This document shows positions 38,433 to 50,240 of a DNA stretch of 64,000 nt, piece after piece; the first letter of the stretch is position 1, and each line of letters opens with the position of its first letter. The stretch spans positions 643,501-707,500 of the forward strand of contig JAQISU010000247.1 in NCBI GenBank assembly GCA_029339505.1, written 5' to 3'. The translations under genes and the position numbers were made by a program. The stretch comes from Unio delphinus (lineage: Eukaryota > Mollusca > Bivalvia > Unionida > Unionidae). Below the pieces are notes generated by a model, which was given only the letters and a program-made list of their open reading frames with translations, was not told the origin of the DNA and ran no database searches.

Positions 38433-40279
38433 AAATGCTTTCGGTGACTAAAACTTTTGTATGGACCAGTAATGATCATGCAGAAAATATTCTCAGACCA
38501 AATTCTTCTTGAGAACAAAATGACTGTCCTTTTTCTCAATTTTTACTCTTGACAATTTAGTGAGTTTTTTTAAAATAATTTAATTAGCACTATATATCCA
38601 GTAATACACCCACATACTAAAAATGCAACCAAACAACCAATTGAACAATGAATCCACCAAATATGAAAGTGTATAAAAAATGTAGAACAAACAATTTTGA
38701 ATTTTCTTTTCTATTAGGAGAATTAATCATCAGTTGTCATAAAAATGAGACTGAAGACAGTGAAGTTGATTTTTTAAAAAAAGAGTCTTGTTCTTAAGGT
38801 GTCTATTTTGGTCATGGCACCATCGTCAGGACCATGATTTTAAAAGAGCACAGCAAAACCTATACATTAATCTGAATTAATACCTCGATGAGATTATTGT
38901 AATGACAAATAGGTACAAATATTTAATCACCTACCACTAAAACAAACAACCGTTTTCTGTTCAAGTCCAACACATTTCAGTTATTTAAAACAACCCTCAT
39001 AAATGCACAAGAGCCGACACAGTGGCATCTTCACACAATGGCATAAATCTATTTTTAACCAGTGACCTCACTAATGAGTAACCTCGATATTACAGCTACA
39101 TGATTACAGGGTAAATTCTACTGGATGCCCATATCATGATCTTTTCTTTACGAATGATTTAAAATCTATGGACCTTACTTTTGTACGACAAGGTGCTGAC
39201 CTGGATAGAGTTTCATCAAAATATCTCAGAGTTCAAACGTGACAGCCTGGATAGTCAAACAGGCCAACAACAATATCCCATTGTGACACTGACCTTGGGG
39301 TTTAACTGGATTTGGGAGATAGTGTCAAGATATACAACAGCCAGAAGTTTCAGCAAAATACCTTCAGTTAGAAAGTGACCTGACCTATAGATAGATATCA
39401 TGGATTTATATGTACATGTATTTACTTACTGTAACCATGTACTCAAGGGCAGGGGCATAGTTATGGTATATACATGGTACAGGTAAGTTCAACAGACTTG
39501 GATACAAGTAATTACATCTGACCTTGACACTGACCTTGAGGCTATGGTGCACAATACACCATCTTGTGATAATGCCTATTTGTTTGGGCAAAGTTTTATA
39601 AAGGATTTTCCATTGGTTCAAAATGTATAATCTGGAATGGGATAAAAGTCCCAATATTCATTTTTTTTAAATTGTGCTCTTGACCTTGCAGATGGGAAGC
39701 AGCTTGTGGCATGTGCTTGGCCCATGTTTCATAGAAATCTTACTAATCTTGACAAACGTTATGGGCCAGATATGCAAATGATGCAAGCTGGACAGCACAG
39801 CACAATACACCCAACTCTAAGACAGACATATGTAATATACAAAAAAAGATTCATGTTTGCCATTTGTTTATTTTTTATTTATTTATCCGCATTACTTTTT
39901 CGTTAATCCATAAATGCATCAAGGAGAATAGTAACTCAAAAGTTCTAAAAATTTTAATAATATAAAAGATATAATTGTTTTTATCCAAGAGATACCTTTC
40001 ATTTATATGAAAATTGTAAATCATACTTTTTATGAATACCTTATTAAAATTAATGACCTTAATTTTTAATTCATTTTCTAATATATTCTGAAAATAACGT
40101 AAATCACAATTTGTTAAAAAGCATCAGCTTCATTCACAAAATATTCTTTATGACAAATTAAATGCCTTACAGCCATCTTATTTCCCGTTTTGCTCGATCA
40201 GTTAACCATGTACTGTAGAGATCTTGTTAACTTTTGTGCAGGAGCAAGTTTTAGGCCAAAAAAGTCTGATTATTAGAAA

Positions 40280-41510
40280 CTCTGTTGCTGACAAATCCAT
40301 TCTCAGGTTTTGTGAGGTAACCTTTTATCAGATATCCTATGAGTGCATCACAACTGAAGCGCTGGAAAACCACTGTGGGACAGTCAGCATTGGAGGGCGT
40401 AACATCACCAACCTATGCTTTTCAGACAATATTGATGGGCCTGCATGCAGTAAAGACGAGCTTGCCACCTTAGTGAAAAACCTGAATGAAACATCTGCTA
40501 GATAAGTGCAGAGAAGACAAAGCTGATGACATATAGTGGAAAACAAATCTTGGCCAAGATTAAAGTCAGACGAAACAGTGGGCTAGTTCAAATATCTTGG
40601 TTCCATAATCGCCAAAGAGGGACCAAGAGCTGAAAGTTTGTCACGAGCAGCACAAACAACGGCAGCTATGTCAACACTAAGACCCATCTGGAGAGACAAG
40701 AATATCTGTCTGAAAACTAAAATCAGACTATTGAGAGCACTAGTCATCTCAATCTTTTTGTATTCATGTGAGGCCTGGACCCTGACAGCAGAATTACAAC
40801 GAAGAATCCAGGCACCTGAAATAAGATGCTATTGAACCATCCTTGACATCTCTTACATGGACCACATCACAAATGAAGAAGCACATGACACGATCAGGCA
40901 CAAAGTAGGCCATTATGAAGACCTCACCACTGTCAAAAACAGAAAGCTGAAATGGTATGGCCATGTCACTAAAGCCAACAGTCTATCCACAACATGTTGT
41001 ACTGCAGTGCAGCATCCAGGGTGGCAGCAGGAGAGGTAAACAGAAAAAACGGACTCACAACGTCACAGAATGGACCAGGAAGAGTGTTGTGGAGACATCG
41101 CTAGGTCAGGAGACTGATGATGATGATGAAGAGATATTCCAGATCTTACAAATCCATCCTCTGGTTTTGTGAGGTAACCTTTATTAGATACCCCATGGCT
41201 GACAAATACATACTCAGGGTTTGTTAGGTAACCTTTATTAGATACCCCATGGCTGACAAATCCATGGCAGGTTTTGTGAGGTAACCTTTATTAGATACCC
41301 CATGGCTGACAAATCCATTCTTAGGTTTTGTGAGGTAAATTTTCTTAGATACCCCATGGCTGACAAATCCATTCTCATGTTTTGCGAGGTAACCTTTATT
41401 AGATATCAAATGACTTGCAAATCCATTCTTAGGTTTTGTGAGGTAACCTTTATTAGATACACCCTGGCTGACAAATCCATTCTTAGGTTTTGTGAGGTAG
41501 CCTTCACTTG
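40280..41510. repeat. About 58-bp tandem array split by a LINE fragment
   Basis: Units contain GCTGACAAATCCATTCTCAG, GTTTTGTGAGGTAACC and TTTATTAGATACCCCATG. One unit lies at about 40285-40340 and about six at 41150-41510. The LINE fragment at 40345-41120 separates them. The left part stops after 'gatatcctatg' and the right part resumes at 'acaaatccat', almost exactly where the next unit should continue. Confidence 0.85.
40345..41120 (+). pseudogene. LINE reverse-transcriptase C-terminal fragment
   Basis: In plus-strand frames it reads TVSIGGRNITNLCFSDNIDG, where the usual RT catalytic FADD is FSDN. Then come KDELATLVKNLNETSAR, FKYLGSIIAKEG, RAAQTTAAMSTLRPIWRDKN, LLRALVISIFLYSCEAWTLT, DHITNEEAHDTI and RKLKWYGHVTKA. 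This is the thumb and downstream region typical of mollusc and other animal CR1/RTE/Jockey-like LINEs. The 5' part of RT and the endonuclease are absent. Frameshifts and stops mark it as dead. It ends in GATGATGATGAAGAGATATT, which may be its simple-repeat 3' tail. Confidence 0.85.
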
Positions 41511-41629
41511 TCATGTAAATATCATAAATGGTTGGGCCTGTTACAGCAGCATTCTTTAATATCTCTTCAGGTCAACAAACAATACACTTCAATAAAAACA
41601 ATATGGTTTTCTACCAACAATAAAACCAA

Positions 41630-41860
41630 CCACTCCAGTGGCCGAGCATCCACCTTGGATGCTGGAGGACATGGGTTTTATCCCCAGCTAAGTCTTACTA
41701 AAGACTTACAAAAATGGTACAAACAGCTGCCTCGCTTGGCGATCAGCATTAAGAGCTTGGTGTTAGGACTGGTCAGCCTGTCAGGATAATGTGGCTGAGT
41801 GGGATATCATGCTACATGTCTGTGGCATGATGCCCCAGTGCTAGACATCACTAGAAACTA
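41630..41860 (+). mobile_element. tRNA-derived SINE, family 1 (plus copy)
   Basis: Begins 'actccagtggccgagcatcc' with a tRNA-like B-box region GGACATGGGTTTTATCCCC (about 41668-41686). Next come ATGGTACAAACAGCTGCCTC and a tail with GGCATGATGCCCCAGTGCTA. Every block is shared, in order, with the minus copy at 38047-38315. Confidence 0.8.
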
Positions 41861-43399
41861 CAGACATCAGAGCAAAATGACTGAAAATTATTAAAGCTAC
41901 ATTATAAAATCCGAACCAACACCAATGACACCAACAATAAACCATGTCAAGATTGAGAAAGTGATGGTTATTTGGGTACTGACCTTAAAATTCTAACACT
42001 TTCTCTGAAAACAGGTGTTTGGACCCACTACCGGTATGTGCCACTATGTCCAATTATGTCAGATAAGTCTTAAAAGCACACTAATTTCAAATATTAAACT
42101 TTTAAAGTAGTAAAAAAAATTAGCAATCAGAATTTTAAAATTAAATTAATTAAACATTTTCTTTGATACTATTTAACAGTCAGTTTTCTTTAAACTATTT
42201 GTACAAAAAAGTTCTTATGGAGACTATCTGTGAAATCCATAAAATTTCTTTTCATATCAACAACCAATGAACATGCCATTTTCAGGTCTTTCATTTTATA
42301 ATAATGGTGCCACAAGTCTAGTTTTTATGATCAAAAGCTCCTCATGCACTTTGTGGGTTATCAAAAAAATAGATAAGATTTTCCCATGGGCACCCTTCTG
42401 CTGTATTGTTTCCTGTTGAAAGACAGCAGGGTAATTGGTTTCATTTGGCATCCTGCTTTCTTTACAAGATATATTGTCTAAAAGAGTCAATACTGAATAC
42501 ACGTCCATAAATGGCTTCATTTTCACCCTGTGACAGTCAGAAGTATCAATATCAAATAGGGGTGGATGAGTGGTGAGTGAGTCGTGCCAGGTGGCCAAGT
42601 GGTCTGAAACAGTTACCTTGCCTTAACAGATCACTGTCATCTCACCTGTCTGCGTTAGATTGGAGTCTTTGGCTCAGCATATACAGCTTGCCCATAGCTA
42701 TCAATGATTTGGTGGTTATTACAAGGTTTTCCTTGACTCTTCCTCCACCTGTTATACTGGCCACCATGTATAGCCTATCTTGTACTGAGTAAAGGTGTCA
42801 AACCCAAAACAACAACAACATGAAATATAACATTTAATGCATCACTCACAAAACAGCCACAAAAATGAATTATTTCCCATGAAATTAAACCACTCCCATT
42901 TCCTTTTATTACTTTTGAGCTGAACTATGTTCTGGACTTTTTCTTCATGTCTTGCAACTATACTGGGGAATTTTACAAGTAAACATAACAGAATGCTTAT
43001 TTAATTTCTAATTAATCTTTATGTCTTTTATATGAGTTGCTACTTGAAGTGTACAAGCCTTGACAAGGCTGCAACCATCAGGAAACAACAATTTACACAT
43101 GATAACTGGAATGTCCTGATAACCCCCACAATTAAGCAATAAATTACCAAGGTGAGTTTCCTAAATTATGTCACATACCTCATTTTACATTTATTTTACG
43201 ACGGTCTTCACTATCAGAGTAGCTACAGGCAGTATGTTTCCACAGTGGAATGAAAAAAATAAATTTCTTTGAACTTTTTTTCTTTTCTCCTTAGTCTGTA
43301 GCATCAACATTTTTTGTTTTGGAGGACTATGTATCACAGTCCAAAATGAAGTTCTCTCAGCATTCTTTTTTATGTTAAGAAGAAAGAGAAAGAGGGGGA

Positions 43400-43560
43400 C
43401 TGTTTTCTGGCTTTAACACGACCTTTGATGGAGGATGAACCCAGGAAAGCTGCAGAAAGGACAACAACACATTGGAAGCTACTTGCAAGCTTTCTCACAA
43501 GTCCATGCTGAGATTTAAACCCTGAAGACAGAGGCAAGATGGTAGTGATCTGTAATGTCA
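43400..43560 (-). mobile_element. Interspersed SINE-like repeat, family 2 (partial)
   Basis: Shares ATGGAGGATGAACCCAGGAA, GCAAGCTTTCTCACA, GACAGAGGCAAGATGG and TAGTGATCTGTAA with the copies at 29617-29850 and 54195-54450. It is followed directly by the AG microsatellite. Confidence 0.65.
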
Positions 43561-43571
43561 AATGATATAGA

Positions 43572-43575
<4 letters not shown>

Positions 43576-43637
<62 letters not shown>
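43576..43637. repeat. (AG)n microsatellite
   Basis: About 60 bp of pure AG/GA dinucleotides. Confidence 0.98.
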
Positions 43638-43640
<3 letters not shown>

Positions 43641-44395
43641 ATGAACCATCTCCTTATGATATGAACAATTTTACAATGCACTGCCATCCACTACTTTAAA
43701 CTTAAAGGTACTATACTTTTTCTTGTGTTAGTAAGCAAAACAAGGAGATACAGATTACATCTGATTATTCCAACACAAGATTTGTATTCAAAGAAATTTG
43801 CCAACAGATTTTAAAAGACAAGTATATAGCTAACCAAACAAAATTTACAAGATTTCTTAAGGGAAAAAAAGATAAGTAACATTCTTATAATAGGCTAATG
43901 AATTCTCCGAAGGCTGCCATCTTGGAGCTAAAACAAATGCTTTTACAGGCATTTCCATGCTGTGTTCATGCATATGCTTGACAATCGTGCATAAAATAGA
44001 TAATGGTTACTACAGTGAACACACTTGTCCAATGTTCTGTGTTTAAAACAGGCAACATACAAAATTACAGTTCAATAAAGAATAAGGATTAATTATCTAC
44101 CTTGTTCCAATGTATCACTAAATCGTTTTACTGGGATTCTTTTCACGTGTTTCTAGCAAATTGGAACATAAAGTAGAAATCTTTTGAATGCATCATTTCT
44201 AACAAGGATTACATCATAGCGTTGCTTCATCTGAGAAAGCAATATCAATGTTTCAGATTTCAGCACAAAGTCAAAAAAAAAAAAATAATAAAAAAAAAAT
44301 ACTAGAAACTGTAGCTTGAAATGAATCCTAAACACCTCAAGTTGTCTCCCCTAGCAAGTTAAAAGAGCCTAAATTATCTCATTTTATATTTAAAG

Positions 44396-45877
44396 ATATA
44401 AACATTACCTTGTGTGCGCTGTGAAAGATATAAACATTACCTTGTGTGCGCTGTGTAAGGTATAAACATTACCTTGTGTGCGCTGTGTAAGTAACTGTGT
44501 AAGATATAAACATTACCTTGTGTGCGCTGTGTAAGTAACTGCGTAAGATATAAACATTACCTTGTGTGCGCTGTGTAAGTAACTGTGTAAGATATAAACA
44601 TTACCTTGTGTGCGCTGTGCAAGTAACTGTGTAAGATATAAACATTACCTTGTGTGCGCTGTGTAAGGTATAAACATTACCTTGTGTGCGCTGTGTAAGT
44701 AACTGTGTAAGATATAAACATTACCTTGTGTGCGCTGTGTAAGATATAAACATTACCTTGTGTGCGCTGTGTAAGTAACTGCGTAAGATATAAACATTAC
44801 CTTGTGTGCGCTGTGTAAGTAACTGTGTAAGATATAAACATTACCTTGTGTGCGCTGTGCAAGTAACTGTGTAAGATATAAACATTACCTTGTGTGCGCT
44901 GTGTAAGTAACTGTGTAAGATATAAACATTACCTTGTGTGCGCTGTGTAAGATATAAACATTACCTTGTGTGCGCTGTGTAAGTAACTGTGTAAGATATA
45001 AACATTACCTTGTGTGCGCTGTGTAAGGTATAAACATTACCTTGTGTGCGCTGTGTAAGTAACTGTGTAAGATATAAACATTACCTTGTGTGCGCTGTGT
45101 AAGATATAAACATTACCTTGTGTGCGCTGTGTAAGTAACTGTAAGATATAAACATTACCTTGTGTGCGCTGTGTAAGGTATAAACATTACCTTGTGTGCG
45201 CTGTGTAAGTAACTGTGTAAGATATAAACATTACCTTGTGTGCGCTCTGTAAGATATAAACATTACCTTGTGTGCACTGTGTAAGTAACTGTGTAAGATA
45301 TAAACATTACCTTGTGTGCGCTGTGTAAGGCATAAACATTACCTTGTGTGCGCTGTGTAAGTAACTGTGTAAGATATAAACATTACCTTGTGTGCGCTCT
45401 GTAAGATATAAACATTACCTTGTGTGCGCTGTGTAAGTAACTGTGTAAGATATAAACATTACCTTGTGTGCGCTGTGTAAGGTATAAACATTACCTTGTG
45501 TGCGCTGTGTAAGTAACTGTGTAAGATATAAACATTACCTTGTGTGCGCTGTGTAAGGTATAAACATTACCTTGTGTGCGCTGTGTAAGTAACTGTGTAA
45601 GATATAAACATTACCTTGTGTGCGCTGTGTAAGGTATAAACATTACCTTGTGTGCGCTGTGTAAGTAACTGTGTAAGATATAAACATTACCTTGTGTGTG
45701 CTCTGTAAGATATAAACATTACCTTGTGTGCGCTGTGTAAGTAACTGTGTAAGATATAAACATTACCTTGTGTGCGCTGTGTAAGTAACTGTGTAAGATA
45801 TAAACATTACCTTGTGTGCGCTGTGTAAGTAACTGTGTAAGATATAAACATTACCTTGTGTGCGCTGTGTAAGTAAC
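44396..45877. repeat. 44/32-bp minisatellite, about 38 copies, overlapping a Musashi splice donor
   Basis: Two unit forms alternate irregularly: 44 bp, and a 32-bp form lacking a 12-bp block. Counting ATAAACATTACC gives 38 copies. On the minus strand each unit reads CGCACACAAGGTAATGTTTA, so each carries the sequence AAG/GTAATG. The first unit in transcription order forms the 3' end of the 198-nt Musashi exon and its 5' splice site (exon end 45855). Units near the exon are 44 bp apart (45855, 45811, 45767, 45723). A few units carry point changes such as a TCTGT variant. Confidence 0.97.
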
Positions 45878-46052
45878 TGCTGTTCTCTGTGGATGGGGGA
45901 GGTACTGATGGGAATGGGGGAGTGCTCGCTCCGCTGCATGCCTGAGACAGAGACAGGTGTCGTGGCAAACTCGGCCATGTATGCTGTGGGCGAGGTATGT
46001 CCACGATCTGCAGTGATGTGACTTGCAGGTACGAGACCGAGACCAGGAATCC
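45855..46052 (-). CDS. msi: Musashi coding exon, 198 nt, Ser/Pro-rich linker
   Basis: The 3' splice site TTATTTAG lies just above 46052 on the minus strand. Entering in phase 1 it reads GIPGLGLVPASH, ITADRGHTSPTAYMAEF, ATTPVSVSGMQRSEHSP and IPISTSPIHREQQ, then LLTQRTQ from the repeat unit. It ends at AAG/GTAATG in phase 1, matching both neighbours. Joined to the upstream exon it gives YYYPGIPGLGLVP. At 198 nt and symmetric phase 1-1, it could be skipped without a frameshift. The linker itself has no vertebrate counterpart that I recognise, so it is probably a disordered, lineage-variable segment. Its last seven or so residues come from the minisatellite. Confidence 0.82.
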
Positions 46053-46952
46053 CTAAATAATGATACAATTATGACACTGAGTTTGGTGTTTGTTTTGTTA
46101 CTGTAGTTATTAGTAATGTAAGTATCCAACATTACTGAAGGTTTCAAGTTTTTTGGCATAGCAACACAGTTTATAACTTTCATCGTAGCTGACCCAGGCT
46201 GATCCCATGTTTGAATCTGAACCAATGTTTGGATGCAAGCCTGGCATGCTAACAACTGAGAAACTGCAGCTATTCTAAAATAAGCCTCCTGATAATATAA
46301 AAAATACCTGCCACATTTTTTTTCCTTTTTTCTTTCCAAAAATGCTTACAAATTCCTGTGATCTTCATTGTCCATCCATAAATAAATACATATAAATGAT
46401 AATACAATCCATTCAATTCCAGGGATTTCCCTAGCACAGAAAACCAACTGTCCACTGTGATAGGTAAATGACTTGTTTACCTACATAAATCAATGCAAAC
46501 TGAAGAAAACACAATGGGCCATTAGAAAATTTTAGGGACTACCAAGAAATCTGATGGGCAGTGTATTGTTGCTGTATTTTAATTAATTGTATTGGGGGCC
46601 CAAAACAAGAATTCAGTTTAATTGTATTTGTTACAATTCTCTTGCAAACTGACAATAGCCAAACCCATCACTGATCACACCAAGGGTAGAAGAATAAGGG
46701 ACATACGAGGTTCCCAGTATGTGGGAAGCTTGACCAAATTGCACACGTCATACTTGTAAGTTATATATTATAGTCGTATGTAAAAGAGAATTTACTTTTA
46801 AGAAAAACTGCTCTACTAGCATAAATCTTAAGCTTTAAGTATGAATGATCATCTAAATTTGCAGAGAATCTGATTCCGCTGATGCAAATTTTCATTTTTT
46901 GCCTGTACCAACTGGCATTTTGCACACCACACATATTGCGCAATAGTTCCAC

Positions 46953-47396
46953 TTTTAACTATTCAATCATCGGCCTAATATCAAATAACTATTCAATCAT
47001 CGGCCTAATATCAAATAACTATTCAGTCATCAGCCTGATATCAAATAACTATTCAATCATTGTCCTAATATCAAATAACTATTCAATCATCGGCCTAATA
47101 TCAAATAACTATTCAATCATCGGCCTAATATCAAATAAATATTCAATCATCAGCCTAATATCAAATAACTATTCAATCATCGGCCTAATATCAAATAACT
47201 ATTCAATCATTGGCCTAATATCAAATAACTATTCAATCATCTGCCTAATATCAAATAACTATTCAATCATCTGCCTAATATCAAATTCAATCATCGGCCT
47301 AATATCAAATAACTATTCAATCATTGGCCTAATATCAAATAACTATTCAATCACAGGCCTAATATCAAATAACTATTCAATCACAGGCCTATCCCA
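46953..47396. repeat. 30-bp minisatellite, about 15 copies
   Basis: Units of 30 bp contain AACTATTCAATCATCGGCCT and AATATCAAAT. One copy is short near 47286. Because 30 is a multiple of three, one plus-strand frame (46882-47478) stays open through the array with a 10-residue period (NNYSIIGLIS). It lies in an intron on the antisense strand, about 0.9 kb upstream of the 198-nt Musashi exon. Confidence 0.96.
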
Positions 47397-50032
47397 AAAT
47401 CTGTTCACTGGCACAGAGAAAATGACAAAACTAAAGTTAATCTTCCTTTTATACCCGATCCCAGTTTTGCCAATCTAGTTGATATTTTCATCGTTCTTGT
47501 AACTGGATTAAATGATGATTCAGAATGGTAATGTTAAGATACTTTATAGCAATAAACTCATCTACATGTATGGAGAAGGGGTCACATGAGTGTAACAATG
47601 CCTTCCAGATCTTAATTCTCAGGCTTATGCACCAAATCCAACGTGAACCATCAGCTGATGCTATATTGGTGGGATCAATTAATTATTGTGCAGAAACCAT
47701 CCACAAAGTTCGGACACTCTAGATGATGGAGAACTGAAGTTGTTATGCTGAGAATTTAAGTTATTGTGCAGAAAACATTGCTCTACTTTTCAGTCACTGT
47801 AATCTTGACCTTTGACCTGACAAGCCTGAAATCAAGAGGGTTATTTCTTGACCCCAAGTGCAACCCATCCATAAATTTCAGTAACTGCTGTAAGTTGTGG
47901 ACAATTGATTTACTGTGTGGAAACCAAATTGATAGGTTGCTTCCTTACCAAAATTGCAAGCTATCCACAAAACCTGATTTGAGTGTGTGGTGTAGAATTC
48001 ATGTTATTTTGTGCCACAATAATTTTTTGTCTGACCTCAACCTACCTTTCTGAATCCAAAATCAATTGGCATTTTCCTCACCCCAATTTAATCCATATAG
48101 AAACTTTATAAGTATAGATGGTGGAGAATGAGTTATTATGCTGAAATTAGCAACTAACAGATGGACAGATAAACATTAATAACATATTAAACACTGACTT
48201 ATGATAGGGTAATAAGAGTGCATCCCATTAAAATAATCATAATCCCAATAATAAAATTCTAACGTAGTGGGTACAGACCAGTGAACCGGATTTATACATC
48301 AAGCAGTTAATATTTAGAATAGCTGAGGAATGTACATTTCTGAAGACATTTATGATACAACTCAGTGGTTGGACAGCAAAAGATTAAATGAAATGTAACC
48401 ATGGTTTGCACAATCCCAGATAATTGTTTTCCAAAGACTATTCTAAGAGTTTACAGTAACTTTTTAGGGAGTATTTTTCATTAAAGATATAACTTTCTCA
48501 ATTTTAGCTTCCTATACACTGAATAAACAAGTACAAAAGTTTTTAAAAAAAAAAAAAAAACATGTAATTAGCAACATAAAAATTGTAACATCCCATCTGG
48601 AGACTACTGTGTAGCGATGTAATTCACACAATTTTATTTATTTAAGGAAAATAAGTAAATTAAAATAAATTACAAAATTTATATATTTGAATTAGCTTTA
48701 ACTTTCTGTATTAAATCTGATAAATTAAAAGTCCTTGAAGTATCAAAGAGTTTTTCAATAATTTCAAGTAAACATAAATTTCCCAAACAAAATGTTGGAA
48801 TAAAATCTTAACACAAAATGGTTTCTTCTAACTGGCAGTTTACTGAGAGGGAGAGAGATAGGAGAAAGTCGGACCATTTATTGGTTATGAATAGACAATG
48901 AAGACAACCACCTTTCATATTACTGGAAATTTTGTGCCACCAACCACCCCATTTTTGCATTGAGAAGCAAAGTTAGTTACAATATAACTACATATTCACC
49001 AGAAATCATGAGAAATAAGAAATGAAATTAATAATCAATCATTTCAAACAGCAAACAACAAATTATTTTCATCAAAGTTGATGATTCTGAATCCATCCAC
49101 CAACTCTGAATAATTCTTATATAATCAATAATACATCAATAGAAGTAATTAAACCCAAACTCAGTGTCAAAACAAAGATTCCCTGGTCACATGTCTCGAC
49201 CTGTCACACGGTGCACATCACACTAGCAAATTAGTGTACTGGAGATTGGCATGTCATCAATTTCTGCAGAAGTTTCCTTTCCTTTTTTTGCTTTTTTATT
49301 TTTTTTACATCTGAAAACTACTGGAGCAACTACTTTTCTATTTCAGAAGTAATAGAGTTGCTTTGTGAAAAAGCTGCTAGTAAGGGTAGTAATGATGAAC
49401 AACATGCAGATACCAAATGAACTTCTACACAGGCATATCAAAATTACGATCCATCTACAAGCGACAACGAGCTTTATATGGTGTGTGCCCATGTGACTAA
49501 ATTAAGACATGCAGTCAACTGAGCCTTAGCTTTCCACTGAATTGAGGCCTCTGGAAAACTAGCACAATTAGGAACTCACTCTATTCAATTTAAAAAAAAA
49601 AATCAAGTACTTTTCATACAGTGTCACTGTCCATGTACATACAGAATAATGAAATTGATTCAATATTTACCCCCCCCCAAACTATATTTAGAAATTGCTA
49701 TTTCTGCTAGATGAAATAAAGATTAAAAATACAGACAATTTCCCGACATACAGAAAGAAATATATGATCTTTATACGGTAAAAATTAAATAATTAGCAAG
49801 ATTGATCAGAGAAGGAAAAAATAACTGATCTCAGGATATTTTTTTCTATAAAATTTTACAAATGGTCACATGCCACTATTAGAAATAAACGAGGCAGTGT
49901 ACTGGACATGTATTCAGATTATAATTTGGTATGTACACCCACTTTTTCACCACGGATTTCATCATCAAGAGCTAAAGTTTAGATTTGAATCAAATCTGAA
50001 GAACTTACGTGTGAAATGCTATACTTGTTAGA

Positions 50033-50240
50033 GGTTACAAGCCAAAGATAAAGATACATATTGGATTTGTCAGACATTACAAGCCAAAGATAAAGATACA
50101 TATTGGATTTGTCAGACGTTACAAGCCAAAGATAAAAATACATATTGGATTTTTTCAGATGTTACAAGCCAAAGATAAAGATACATATTGGATTTTTTTG
50201 ATGTTACAAGCCAAAGATAAAGATACATATTGGATTTTTT
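50033..50240. repeat. About 43-bp tandem repeat, five copies
   Basis: The block AAGCCAAAGATAAAGATACA, followed by TATTGGATTT, occurs five times. Short repeats of 'aggtattaattttgtatcaaact' and of TTTTCCATTTGATCTTTTCA continue to about 50530. Confidence 0.93.

Larger units (their letters stand above)
31573..45854. other. 14.3-kb Musashi intron
   Basis: Bounded by the exons at 46052-45855 and 31572-31400. It holds an AT/AC/ATAC microsatellite, short direct duplications, SINEs, a LINE fragment in a tandem array, an AG microsatellite and the large 44/32-bp minisatellite at its 5' end. Between about 34 and 37 kb I see no supportable feature. No extra exon with Musashi similarity was found. Confidence 0.6.

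Noticed and set aside
41224..41514. Open frames with repeated 'LTKPKNGF' and 'DKSILRFCEV'
   Set aside because: They are translations of the 58-bp tandem array on the two strands.
45763..45854. Extension of the 198-nt Musashi exon into the minisatellite as normal coding sequence
   Set aside because: The frame stays open only to 45763. Donors beyond 45855 give the wrong phase for the next exon, so the first AAG/GTAATG is the better main exon end.
44396..45877. CRISPR-like regular array
   Set aside because: The repeats are contiguous, without unique spacers, the two unit lengths reflect a 12-bp indel, and the genome is eukaryotic.
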